Assembly: GCF_005937885.2 (NCBI RefSeq)
Contig: NZ_CP042176.1
Location: forward strand, 2,351,501-2,415,500
From: Bradyrhizobium sp. KBS0727
GTDB taxonomy: Bacteria; Pseudomonadota; Alphaproteobacteria; Rhizobiales; Xanthobacteraceae
DNA: 64,000 bases
Direction: 5' to 3'
The translations under genes and the position numbers were made by a program. A model generated the notes under the pieces. It did no database searches and was not told the origin of the DNA. It saw only the letters and a program-made list of their open reading frames with translations. Shown here piece by piece: positions 26,798 to 35,084 of this stretch (its first letter is position 1; each line of letters begins with the position of its first letter).

Positions 26798-27589
26798 ATG
26801 CAGTTCAAGCACGTCACGCTCGATTTCGATGGTTCGGTGGCCATCCTTAAACTCGACCATCAGGAAGTCATGAACGCGGTCTCGGTCGACATGCTGGGCG
26901 GCCTCGGCGAGGCGCTGGATGCGATCGAGGAGAAGCGTGCCGAGGTGCGCTGTCTCGTCATCACCGGCGCCGGTCGCGCGTTCTGCACCGGCGCCAACCT
27001 GCAGGGCCGCAACAACGCCAAGCCCGGCAAGGTCAATGCCGGCGCCGCGCTGGAAACCGCGTTCCATCCGTTCCTGCGCCGCCTGCGCAACCTGCATTGC
27101 CCGATCGTGACCGCGGTCAACGGTCCCGCCGCCGGCGCCGGCATGAGTTTCGCGCTGATGGGCGACATGATCCTGTGCGCGCGTTCGTCCTATTTCCTGC
27201 AAGCGTTCCGCCGTATCGGCCTGGTGCCGGATTGCGGCTCGACCTGGCTGCTGCCGCGCATGATCGGCAAGGCGCGTTCGGTCGAACTGTCCCTGATGGG
27301 CGAGCGGCTGCCGGCCGAAAAGGCACTGGAATGGGGTCTCGTCAACCGCGTCCACGACGACGCAGCCCTGATGGAAGAGACGATGAAGCTCGCGCATGAT
27401 CTGGCCAACGGCCCGACCATCGCGCTGTCGCTGATCCGAAAACTCTATTGGGACAGCTCGGAAAATTCCTACGAGGAACAGCTCAACCTCGAATTCGAAT
27501 CGCAGCGCATCGCGGGCTCCGCGGAAGACTTCAAGGAAGGCGTGACGGCCTTCCTCGAAAAGCGCCCCGCCAAGTTCCAGGGAAAATAA
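26798..27589 (+). CDS. Enoyl-CoA hydratase/isomerase family protein
   Basis: A 263-residue crotonase. The oxyanion loop AGRAFCTGANL and the second loop NGPAAGAGMSFALMGDMILC are clear. The active-site stretch IGLVPDCGSTWLLPRMIG has one acidic residue (Asp of PDCG) like PaaG-type isomerases, instead of the two glutamates of true hydratases. It may therefore isomerise rather than hydrate an unsaturated acyl-CoA. It opens a rightward operon with the kinase-like and DUF6285 genes, 24 and 2 bases apart. Confidence 0.9.
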   Translation: MQFKHVTLDFDGSVAILKLDHQEVMNAVSVDMLGGLGEALDAIEEKRAEVRCLVITGAGRAFCTGANLQGRNNAKPGKVNAGAALETAFHPFLRRLRNLHCPIVTAVNGPAAGAGMSFALMGDMILCARSSYFLQAFRRIGLVPDCGSTWLLPRMIGKARSVELSLMGERLPAEKALEWGLVNRVHDDAALMEETMKLAHDLANGPTIALSLIRKLYWDSSENSYEEQLNLEFESQRIAGSAEDFKEGVTAFLEKRPAKFQGK

Positions 27590-27613
27590 TTCAAGGCAAA
27601 TGATCCAGAGCAA

Positions 27614-28600
27614 ATGATCGAACAGCAACTCGGACGCTGCGTCGCCTCCTGGTATCCGGGGGCGACCGGCGTCACTGGCGCCGCAAAACTCTCCGGCGGC
27701 GCCAGCCAGGAGACCTGGAGTTTTGACATCGTCCATGCCGGCGGCACGTCGGGGGCGATCCTGCGCCGCGCGCCGCCCGGCTATGGCGCCTCGCCGGGGC
27801 GCGCCGCCGGGCTCGATGCCGAGGCGACGCTGATGCAGCTCGCACATGATGCCGGCCTGCCGTCACCGCGCGTGATGCATGTGCTCAAGCCCGAGGACGA
27901 ACTCGGCACCGGCTTCATCATGCAGCGGATCGAGGGCGAGACCATCGCGCGCAAGATTCTGCGCGATGAGGAATTTGCCAAGGCACGCCCGCTGCTGGCG
28001 CGGCAACTCGGCAAGGTCGTTGCCGGCATTCACGGTCTGCCGGCGGCGAAATTGCCGAAGCTGCGCGAGATGACGGCGACGAAAGAGATCGCCGATCTTG
28101 AACGGGAATACCGCAGCTTTGGCTGGCCGCGGCCGGTGTTCGAACTGGCGCTGCGCTGGCTGCGGGAACGCGATCCCGGACCTTCGAAAGAGGTGACGCT
28201 GGTGCATGGCGATTTCCGCCACGGCAACCTCATCATCGGCGCCGACGGCGTCCGTGCGGTGCTGGACTGGGAGCTCGCGCATTTCGGCGATCCGATGGAG
28301 GACCTGGGCTGGATCTGCGTCAACTCCTGGCGGTTCGGCGAGATCGACAAGCCGGTCGGCGGCTTCGGGTCGCGCGAGGATTTGTTCGCGGGCTACGAGG
28401 AAGCCGGCCGCAAGGTCGATCCCGATCGCGTGATGTTTTGGGAAGTGATGGGCACGCTGCGCTGGGGCATCATGTGCTGCGGCATGATGCAGCGGTTTCG
28501 TCAGGGACCCGATCATTCGATGGAGCGCGCCATGATCGGCCGGCGTTCGTCGGAGACGGAGATCGATTTGTTGCGGCTGTTAGCCCCACGGGGAAAATAA
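27614..28600 (+). CDS. Phosphotransferase (APH/ACAD10-11 kinase-like domain protein)
   Basis: A 328-residue aminoglycoside-phosphotransferase-fold protein. The catalytic loop VHGDFRHGNLIIGADG and the metal-binding AVLDWELAHFGDPMEDLGW are intact, and the N-terminal GGASQETWSF is the ATP-binding strand. In animals this fold is fused to the ACAD10/11 dehydrogenase and phosphorylates 4-hydroxyacyl-CoAs; here it sits beside a DUF6285 gene and a dehydrogenase gene as in many alphaproteobacteria and actinobacteria. A role in 4-hydroxyacid breakdown is a reasonable inference. Confidence 0.9.
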   Translation: MIEQQLGRCVASWYPGATGVTGAAKLSGGASQETWSFDIVHAGGTSGAILRRAPPGYGASPGRAAGLDAEATLMQLAHDAGLPSPRVMHVLKPEDELGTGFIMQRIEGETIARKILRDEEFAKARPLLARQLGKVVAGIHGLPAAKLPKLREMTATKEIADLEREYRSFGWPRPVFELALRWLRERDPGPSKEVTLVHGDFRHGNLIIGADGVRAVLDWELAHFGDPMEDLGWICVNSWRFGEIDKPVGGFGSREDLFAGYEEAGRKVDPDRVMFWEVMGTLRWGIMCCGMMQRFRQGPDHSMERAMIGRRSSETEIDLLRLLAPRGK

Positions 28601-28602
28601 AG

Positions 28603-28977
28603 ATGCAGGACGAACCGACACCCATCGAACTGATCAAGGCGGTCGCCGACTTCCTGCGCAACGAGATCACGCCCGCGATCAAGGGCCATAACGCCTTCAA
28701 GCTCCGCGTCGGCATCAACGCGCTCGATCTTGTCACCCGGCAACTGACGCTGGCTGATGATGGCGATGCGGCGGAGGCCGCTCGGCTGAAGCAGTTGCTG
28801 GGTGCCGACGGCTCGTTGATCGAACTCAATCGCGTGCTGTCGGACAAGATCGCCAAGGGCGAAGTCGATTTGCAGACGCCGGGGCTATCAGAGCATTTGT
28901 GGCAAACGACGATGGACAAGCTCGCCGTCGATCAGCCGAATTACGGGTCGTATAAAAGGGAGCTGGGGAATAAGTGA
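28603..28977 (+). CDS. DUF6285 domain protein
   Basis: A 124-residue helical protein of unknown function (IELIKAVADFLRNEITPAI at the N-terminus, QTTMDKLAVDQPNYGSYKRE near the end). Members are usually next to the APH-type kinase and an acyl-CoA dehydrogenase. The start is two bases after the kinase stop, so it is co-translated. A partner or stabilising subunit role for the kinase is inferred only from context. Confidence 0.8.
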   Translation: MQDEPTPIELIKAVADFLRNEITPAIKGHNAFKLRVGINALDLVTRQLTLADDGDAAEAARLKQLLGADGSLIELNRVLSDKIAKGEVDLQTPGLSEHLWQTTMDKLAVDQPNYGSYKRELGNK

Positions 28978-28984
28978 CCAACTC

Positions 28985-29066
28985 CGTCATTCCGGGGCGA
29001 TGCAAAGCATCGAACCCGGAATCTCGAGATTCCGGGTTCGCATCTTCGATGCGCCCCGGAATGACG
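28985..29066. repeat. Palindromic element, CGTCATTCCGGG family
   Basis: The ends CGTCATTCCGGGGCGATGCA and TGCGCCCCGGAATGACG are inverted, and the centre holds AACCCGGAATCTCGAGATTCCGGGTT written as a nearly perfect palindrome (29016-29041). It separates convergent genes. Confidence 0.85.
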
Positions 29067-29075
29067 ACTACGTCG

Positions 29076-29855
29076 TCACTTCCCCAGCCACTTCGGCGGA
29101 CGCTTCTCCGAAAACGCCTTCGGGCCCTCGATGTAGTCCTGCGAAGCCGCCATCGCCTTCACCGCGGGGTATTCGCGCTGCTCGGCAATCGCCTGCTCCA
29201 GCGAGACTTCGAGGCCCCTCTGGATCGCCTGCTTGGAAGCGCGGATCGACATCGGCGAGTTCTTGCAGATGGTCTCGGCCCAACGCTCGGCGGCCGCCAT
29301 CAGCTCAGCCTGCGGAACCACTTCGTTGACGAAGCCGAGTTCGAGGCCTTCCTTGGCCGACACGTGGCGCGCGGTCAGGATCATGCCCATGGCACGCTTG
29401 AGGCCGATCTGGCGCGGCAGGCGGTGCACGCCGCCGGCCAGCGCAGCCAGGCCGACGCGCGGTTCGGGCAGCGCGAAGGTCGCGTTGTCGGAGGCGATGA
29501 TGAGGTCGCAGGCCAGCGCGATTTCAAAACCGCCGCCCATCGCAACGCCGTTGACGGCGGCGATGATCGGCTTGTCGCAGTCGAAGCGCGAGGTGAGGCC
29601 GGCGAAGCCGCCCTTGTCCCAGCCGCGCTTGCCGCCCGCCGCCTGCCACTTCAGGTCATTGCCGGCGCAGAACGCCTTGTCGCCGGCGCCGGTGACGATC
29701 GCGACCCACTGGTCGGGGTCGGCACTGAAATCGTCGAACACCTTGTTGAGTTCGAAATGCGCGTCGGTATGCAGCGCGTTGTACACCTCGGGGCGCGACA
29801 GCGTGACGATCGTGATCGGTCCCTTGCGCGTGACCTTGGAGAATTTCAGATCCAT
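29076..29855 (-). CDS. Enoyl-CoA hydratase/isomerase family protein
   Basis: A 259-residue crotonase on the opposite strand to its neighbours. The oxyanion loops are present (DKAFCAGNDLK, NGVAMGGGFEIALACDLI). The first catalytic glutamate is in ALPEPRVGLAALAGG, but the second position (GLKRAMGMILTAR) carries no glutamate, so the chemistry may differ from classical hydratase, as in carnitinyl-CoA dehydratase relatives. GGGAG lies seven bases upstream of ATG 29855. It lies between the kinase/DUF6285 genes and the dehydrogenase that are usually together. Confidence 0.88.
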   Translation of the reverse strand: MDLKFSKVTRKGPITIVTLSRPEVYNALHTDAHFELNKVFDDFSADPDQWVAIVTGAGDKAFCAGNDLKWQAAGGKRGWDKGGFAGLTSRFDCDKPIIAAVNGVAMGGGFEIALACDLIIASDNATFALPEPRVGLAALAGGVHRLPRQIGLKRAMGMILTARHVSAKEGLELGFVNEVVPQAELMAAAERWAETICKNSPMSIRASKQAIQRGLEVSLEQAIAEQREYPAVKAMAASQDYIEGPKAFSEKRPPKWLGK

Positions 29856-30077
29856 GTTTGCTCCCGTGTTGATTTTCTGCTGCGAAGAATATTCGCCGCG
29901 ATACTAGCGCCTGCGCGGCTGATGATACCATCCAATTACGCAACGCGCCCGCGCGTGCCAAGCGTTATTCCCTCGCTTGACTTGGGCGCGGTCTTCCAAC
30001 CTTAATCGATCCGAGCAGGAGCGCTTCGCAGCGCCTAAACGCAAATCATAAAATCAACATTTCCGGGAGAGACCGCC

Positions 30078-31352
30078 TTGGATTTCGCCTTACCCGCCGA
30101 CCTCGTCGCCTATCTCGACGAACTCGACCGCTTCATCGCGCGCGAGATCAAGCCGCTGGAAGAGGCCGATGACAACATCCGCTTCTTCGATCACCGCCGC
30201 GAATGGGCGCGCACCGATTTCGACAATGGCGGCCTGCCGCGGCACGAATGGGAAGTGCTGCTGCGCAAGGCCAAGAATCTCGCCGACGCCGCCGGCCATC
30301 TGCGCTTTGCGATTCCAAAGCGCTACGGCGGCAAGGACGGTTCCAACCTCTGGATGGCCGTGATCCGCGAGCATTTCGCGTCACAAGGTCTCGGCCTGCA
30401 CAATGACCTGCAGAACGAGCATTCGATCGTCGGCAATCTGCCGATCGTGACCATGCTCGACCGTTACGGCACCGACGAGCAGAAGGCGATGATCGACGGC
30501 TCGATCACCGGCAAGTACCGCATCACTTTTGGTCTGACCGAACCCGAGCATGGCTCCGACGCGACACATATGGAAACCCGGGCGGTGCCGGCGACACGCG
30601 ACAACGTCAAGGGCTGGCTCGTCAACGGCCAGAAGATGTGGACCACCGGGATGCATGTCGCGACGCATTGCGCGCTGTTTGCGCGCACGTCGGGCGAAGA
30701 CGGCGACGCGCGCGGCATCACCTGTCTGCTGGTGCCGGCCAAAGCCGAGGGCGTGAAGGTCGAGGAGTACATGTGGACCTTCAACATGCCGACCGACCAT
30801 CCGCGCGTCAGCTTCACCGACGTGTTCGTGCCCGATGATGCGCTGTTCGGCGAGGTCGGCCGGGGCTTGTCGCTGGCGCAGTGCTTCGTGCACGAGAATC
30901 GTATCCGGCAGGCGGCGAGCTCGCTGGGCGCCGCCGTCTACTGCATCAACGAGAGCGTCAAATATGCGCGCGAGCGCAAGCCGTTCGGCAAGGCGCTGGC
31001 CGAGAACCAGGCGATCCAGTGGCCGCTGGTGGAATTGGCGACCCAGGCCGAGATGCTGCGGCTGTTGATCCGCAAGACCGCGTGGGAGATGGACCAGCTT
31101 ACCCAGGCGCAGGTCGAGCACACGCTGTCCGACAAGGTCTCGATGTGTAATTTCTGGGCCAACCGTCTGTGCTGCGAAGCCGCCGACCGCGCCATGCAGG
31201 TGCATGGTGGCATGGGCTATTCACGCCACAAGCCGTTCGAACACATCTACCGCCACCACCGCCGTTACCGCATCACCGAAGGCAGCGAGGAAATCCAGAA
31301 GCGGAAAGTGGCGGGATTCCTGTTCGGCTATATGGGGGCGGGGAAGCATTAA
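30078..31352 (+). CDS. Acyl-CoA dehydrogenase, ACAD10/11-like
   Basis: A 424-residue acyl-CoA dehydrogenase starting at TTG 30078, supported by GGGAGAG seven bases before it and by the conserved start MDFALPADLV. The FAD/substrate segments FGLTEPEHGSDATHMETRA and WLVNGQKMWTTGMH are present; the C-terminal VHGGMGYSRHKPFEHIYRHH and RITEGSEEIQKRKVAGFLFG match the ACAD family. It is the usual third partner of the APH kinase and DUF6285 pair and is likely to use the same acyl-CoA pathway although the crotonase gene interrupts the set. Confidence 0.92.
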   Translation: MDFALPADLVAYLDELDRFIAREIKPLEEADDNIRFFDHRREWARTDFDNGGLPRHEWEVLLRKAKNLADAAGHLRFAIPKRYGGKDGSNLWMAVIREHFASQGLGLHNDLQNEHSIVGNLPIVTMLDRYGTDEQKAMIDGSITGKYRITFGLTEPEHGSDATHMETRAVPATRDNVKGWLVNGQKMWTTGMHVATHCALFARTSGEDGDARGITCLLVPAKAEGVKVEEYMWTFNMPTDHPRVSFTDVFVPDDALFGEVGRGLSLAQCFVHENRIRQAASSLGAAVYCINESVKYARERKPFGKALAENQAIQWPLVELATQAEMLRLLIRKTAWEMDQLTQAQVEHTLSDKVSMCNFWANRLCCEAADRAMQVHGGMGYSRHKPFEHIYRHHRRYRITEGSEEIQKRKVAGFLFGYMGAGKH

Positions 31353-31385
31353 GGGATCACGCACGGTCGCCGTTCCGCGCTCCGC

Positions 31386-31487
31386 CGTCATACCCCGCGA
31401 AGGCGGGGTACCCAGTACGCCGCGGCCGTGCGGTTCAATCACAGGCGTCTCTGGAATACTGGATCACCCGCATTCGCGGGTGATGAC
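31386..31487. repeat. Palindromic element, distinct CGTCATACCCCGCG type
   Basis: The arms CGTCATACCCCGCGAAGGCGG and CACCCGCATTCGCGGGTGATG are inverted in a looser way than in the other families. It separates convergent dehydrogenase and ligase genes. One copy only in the window. Confidence 0.65.
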
Positions 31488-31497
31488 AGCTAGAGGA

Positions 31498-33075
31498 TCA
31501 ATTCACTTGGCGATCCTTCCCCGCCCAATACGGATCACGCAAATTCCGCCGCAGGATCTTGCCGGAGGGATTGCGGGGCAGGGCTTCGAGGAAGTCGACC
31601 GACTTCGGCGTCTTGAAGCCGGCGATGCGCTCGCGGGTGAAGTTGATGATGTCGGTCGAGGTCGCCGCCTTGCCCGGCTTCATCACCACGACGGCCTTGA
31701 CCGCCTCGCCCCATTTGTCGTCGGGGACACCGATCACGGCGGCTTCGGCGACATCCGGGTGGTCGCAGATCGCGCTCTCGACTTCGGCGGGGTAGATGTT
31801 CTCGCCGCCGGAGATGATCATGTCCTTGATGCGGTCGTGGATATAGAGGTAGCCGTCCTTGTCCATGTAGCCGGCATCGCCGGTGCGCAGCCAACCGTCG
31901 GCGCCAAGAGCCTTGGCCGTGGCCTCCGGCAAGTTCCAGTAGCCGGCCATGTTGGAGCCGGAGCGGGTAGCGATCTCGCCGACTTCGCCCGGCGGCAACG
32001 GCCTGCCGTCGGCGTCGAGGATGGCGAGTTCAATGCCGGGCAAGGCCTTGCCGGCCGAGCGCATGCGGTCCAGCCCCTCGACATGATCCTCGGGCGGAAG
32101 TGCTACGATGGTGCCGGTGGTCTCGGTCATGCCGTACATCTGCACGAAGCCGCATTTGAAGACCTCGATGCACTCCTTCAGCAGTGCCGCCGGGATCGGC
32201 GAAGCGCCGTACAGCATGTATTTCAGCCGCGAGAAATCCACCTGCCGCGCGCGGGGCTGCCGCACCACGAACTGCATCGCGGCCGGCACCATGAACAGTT
32301 TGGTGATTCCGGACTGTTCGAAGAAATCCAGCACCTTGGTCGGGTCGAACTCGCGCGCGATCACGCCCTTGGCGCCGTGATAGAGGCCCATCACGCCCCA
32401 GCCAGAGCCGCCGATGTGGAAGATCGGCATCGCCACCAGCGAGACGTCGTCGGTCGACCACCGGTTCCATTCGGGCTTCTCGGCCTCGTTGCCGGTCTGC
32501 ACCAGGTTGAGGAAGTTGGCGTGCGACAGCATCGCGCCCTTGGGCTTGCCGGTCGTGCCGGAGGTATAGAGCTGGATCGCGATCTCCTTCGGGCTGATCG
32601 GCACGCTCGGATCGTCGCCGCTCGCGGCGTCACGCCAGGCTGTGAAATCCTGCCATTCCGGCGCGCCGCCTTCGGTGGTGATGATGTGCCGCACGTCGGG
32701 CAATTGCGGCTGGAGGTTGCGGGCCTGGGTGATGAATTCCGGTCCAACGAACAGCACCGGCGCCTTGCAGTCGCCGACGATGAAGGCGACCTCGGGGCCG
32801 GCGAGCCGCCAGTTCACCGGCGCCATCACCACATTGGCCTTCATGGCGCCGAGCAGCAGTTCGAAATAGATGTCGCTGTTCTTGCCGAGATAGGCGATGC
32901 GCTCGCGTGGGCGCACGCCGAGCGCGATCAGCGCATTGGCGACGCGGTTGGTCTTGATGTCGAATTCGGCGAAAGAGGTAGGGCGCCCCTCGAACTCATA
33001 GGCCAGCGCGTTGCCGCGGCTCCTGGCGCGCTCGCGCACCATGTCGGCAAGGTTGGTCAGTTGCTGTGTGGACAT
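31498..33075 (-). CDS. Long-chain-type fatty acid-CoA ligase
   Basis: A 525-residue ANL-superfamily AMP-forming acyl-CoA ligase. The P-loop is QLYTSGTTGKPKGAML, the A5 motif YGMTETTG, the A7/A8 region WLRTGDAGYMDKDGYLYI and DRIKDMIISGGENIYP, and the catalytic C-terminal lysine lies in NPSGKILRRNL. It activates an acid with ATP to the acyl-CoA. ATG 33075 follows GGGAGAG; a longer reading would include non-conserved residues. Operon partner upstream is the SDR gene at 33.2 kb. Confidence 0.93.
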   Translation of the reverse strand: MSTQQLTNLADMVRERARSRGNALAYEFEGRPTSFAEFDIKTNRVANALIALGVRPRERIAYLGKNSDIYFELLLGAMKANVVMAPVNWRLAGPEVAFIVGDCKAPVLFVGPEFITQARNLQPQLPDVRHIITTEGGAPEWQDFTAWRDAASGDDPSVPISPKEIAIQLYTSGTTGKPKGAMLSHANFLNLVQTGNEAEKPEWNRWSTDDVSLVAMPIFHIGGSGWGVMGLYHGAKGVIAREFDPTKVLDFFEQSGITKLFMVPAAMQFVVRQPRARQVDFSRLKYMLYGASPIPAALLKECIEVFKCGFVQMYGMTETTGTIVALPPEDHVEGLDRMRSAGKALPGIELAILDADGRPLPPGEVGEIATRSGSNMAGYWNLPEATAKALGADGWLRTGDAGYMDKDGYLYIHDRIKDMIISGGENIYPAEVESAICDHPDVAEAAVIGVPDDKWGEAVKAVVVMKPGKAATSTDIINFTRERIAGFKTPKSVDFLEALPRNPSGKILRRNLRDPYWAGKDRQVN

Positions 33076-33150
33076 GTCTCTCCCGTGGCGTCTTATTTTC
33101 GTTGCGCGGAGTTTGGCGTCATCCGGCAACAAAGACAATACGGGAGCGAC

Positions 33151-34026
33151 TCATCCCCGCGCGGCCCGATCCTTTTCGTTCTGCGCCTTGATGGTGTCGC
33201 GCGCCTTGGCCCAGTCGTCGTCGCTCCAGGCGCGCAATTCGTAGAAATTTCCGCCGGTGGCCAGCGCCTGCGCGCCGTCCATGGCGATGGTTTCGCCGTT
33301 GATCCAGTCGCAGCCGCCGGAAATCAGGAATACGGCAAGGTTCTGCAATTCCTCCATCGAACCGACCCGGCCCATCGGATTTCTGGCAATGGTGCGTGCG
33401 CCGGCTTCCTCGTTGGGATTGAGGCGCTTGCTCATGCCTTCGGTCGGGATTTCGCCGGGCGCGATGGTGTTGAGGCGGATGCCGTATTTGCCCCACTCCA
33501 TCGCCAGCGACATGGTCATGGCGTGGATCGCCGACTTGCTCATCGCCGACGGCACCACATAGGGCGAACCGTTGCGGACCCATGTCACGGTGATCGACAC
33601 CACGTTGCCAGGCACCTTGTCGGCGATCCAGCGCCGGCCGACGGCGTGGGTCACATAAAAAGTGCCGTGCATCACGATATTCGCGACCGCATCGAAGCCG
33701 CGCGGCGTCAGGTCCTGCGTGCGCGAGACGAAGTTGCCGGCTGCGTTGTTGATGAGATCGGTGAGGGGACCGGCGACGGTCCATATCTGCTCGATCATTT
33801 CATCGACCGCCATCGAATTGCGGATGTCGACGCCGTGGCTGACCACACGCCCGCCGTGCAGGTCCATCAATTCGGTTGCGGTCTCGTCGCAGACGCTCTT
33901 GCGGCGGCCGCAGATATGGACCTCGGCGCCGAGTTGGAGGAACCGCGCGGCCATAGACTTGCCGAGGCCGGTTCCGCCTCCGGTCACGAGAATGCGCCGC
34001 CCCGCGAGAAGCTGATCGTTGAACAT
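33151..34026 (-). CDS. SDR resembling 2,4-dienoyl-CoA reductase (DECR type)
   Basis: A 291-residue SDR with NADPH-type loop TGGGTGLG (16-23) and NNAAGNF (93-99). The active-site stretch PYVVPSAMSKSAIHAM and the following YGIRLNTIAPGEIPTEG match mitochondrial/peroxisomal DECR proteins, where the canonical YxxxK tyrosine is absent; here the position four before Lys164 is Ser160. A tyrosine at 156 may substitute. ATG 34026 follows AGGTGG. A role in removing double bonds from unsaturated acyl-CoAs is likely; the same operon carries the acyl-CoA ligase. Confidence 0.85.
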   Translation of the reverse strand: MFNDQLLAGRRILVTGGGTGLGKSMAARFLQLGAEVHICGRRKSVCDETATELMDLHGGRVVSHGVDIRNSMAVDEMIEQIWTVAGPLTDLINNAAGNFVSRTQDLTPRGFDAVANIVMHGTFYVTHAVGRRWIADKVPGNVVSITVTWVRNGSPYVVPSAMSKSAIHAMTMSLAMEWGKYGIRLNTIAPGEIPTEGMSKRLNPNEEAGARTIARNPMGRVGSMEELQNLAVFLISGGCDWINGETIAMDGAQALATGGNFYELRAWSDDDWAKARDTIKAQNEKDRAARG

Positions 34027-34056
34027 CGTTTCCACCTAAAGGGATTGTTCTGTTAA

Positions 34057-34072
34057 TTGGTCGATTGACTAA
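34057..34072. promoter_or_regulatory. Possible operator between the SDR and crotonase genes
   Basis: TTGGTC-GATT-GACTAA is an imperfect 6+6 inverted repeat, 30 bases from the SDR start and 60 from the crotonase start. TetR-family operators near fatty acid genes look similar, but no regulator gene lies close by. Confidence 0.25.
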
Positions 34073-34131
34073 ATCCGGACAACGCCGTTCTGTAAAGCGG
34101 CAACACAGAAAAACTGCGGAGGAAAATTCTA

Positions 34132-34947
34132 ATGGAACAACGCGTCTCGATATCGATTTCGGACGGCATCGCCGACGTCCGACTGGTGCGGGCGGACAAG
34201 ATGAACGCGCTCGATGCCGCGATGTTTGATGCGCTGGTGGCCGCTACCGCGCGGCTGGCGCATGAAAAAGGCGTGCGAGCGGTAGTATTGTCCGGCGAAG
34301 GGCGCGCGTTCTGCGCCGGTCTCGATATGGGACGCTTCGCCGCGATGAAGGAGAGTGGCGGTAACGGAGTAGCCGGCGGCGAGAAGCGCGACCTGTCGGT
34401 GCGCACCCACGGGCTGGCGAATTTTCCTCAGCAGGCGGTGTGGGGCTGGCGACAGCTCCCGGTACCGGTGATCGCCGCGATTCAGGGCGTGGCGTTCGGT
34501 GGCGGCTTCCAACTGGCGCTTGGCGCCGACATGCGTTTCCTGACGCCCGATGCGCGGATGTCGATCATGGAAATCAAATGGGGCCTGGTGCCCGACATGG
34601 CCGGCACGCCGATCCTCGCCAGCCTGGTACGCGACGATATCCTGCGTGAGCTGACTTATACGGGCCGGATCTTTTCCGCCCAGGAAGCGATGAGCTACGG
34701 ACTCGCGACACGGATCTGCGACGATCCGCGCGCGGCGGCGCTCGAACTCGCACGCGAGATTGCCGGCAAGAGCCCCGATGCGATCCGCGCCGCCAAGCGC
34801 ATGCTCAACAACCTGTCCGTCGATCCCGGTCCGGCGCTGCTGGCCGAGTCGGTGGAGCAGCAGAAGCTGCTGGGCAGTCCCAACCAGACCGAAGCCGTCC
34901 GCGCCAACATGGAAAAGCGCACGCCGCAGTTTGCGGAGGCGGGTTGA
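34132..34947 (+). CDS. Crotonase/enoyl-CoA hydratase family protein
   Basis: A 271-residue crotonase-fold protein. Oxyanion loops are GEGRAFCAGLDMGRF and IQGVAFGGGFQLALGADMRF; active-site acidic residues are in MSIMEIKWGLVPDMAGTPI and in RELTYTGR. This arrangement resembles dienoyl-CoA isomerase relatives more than hydratases. It probably handles unsaturated acyl-CoAs with the adjacent DECR-like SDR (divergent) and the CoA ligase downstream. Confidence 0.88.
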   Translation: MEQRVSISISDGIADVRLVRADKMNALDAAMFDALVAATARLAHEKGVRAVVLSGEGRAFCAGLDMGRFAAMKESGGNGVAGGEKRDLSVRTHGLANFPQQAVWGWRQLPVPVIAAIQGVAFGGGFQLALGADMRFLTPDARMSIMEIKWGLVPDMAGTPILASLVRDDILRELTYTGRIFSAQEAMSYGLATRICDDPRAAALELAREIAGKSPDAIRAAKRMLNNLSVDPGPALLAESVEQQKLLGSPNQTEAVRANMEKRTPQFAEAG

Positions 34948-34956
34948 ACGTTAGAC

Positions 34957-35047
34957 CCTCATCCTGAGGAGCGCGTAGCGCGTCTCGAAGGATGAGGCCC
35001 GTGGCCCATGGTTCGAGACGCGCGAAGACGCGCTCCTCACCATGAGG
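34957..35047. repeat. Palindromic element, CCCTCATCCTGAGGAGC family
   Basis: CCTCATCCTGAGGAGCGCG and CGCGCTCCTCACCATGAGG are inverted, with an inner CGTCTCGAA / TTCGAGACG pair. It lies in the 137-base gap between the crotonase and ligase genes, which are read in the same direction. A second copy is at 47.56 kb. Confidence 0.85.
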
Positions 35048-35084
35048 TCCCACTTGAAGCCCGGCACGAGATCGGAATACGACA

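Noticed and set aside
31204..34056. A 950-codon rightward frame opposite the ligase and SDR genes
   Set aside because: It mirrors two well-supported minus-strand genes, has no recognisable domain, and is rich in Arg, His and Asp as GC-rich antisense frames are.
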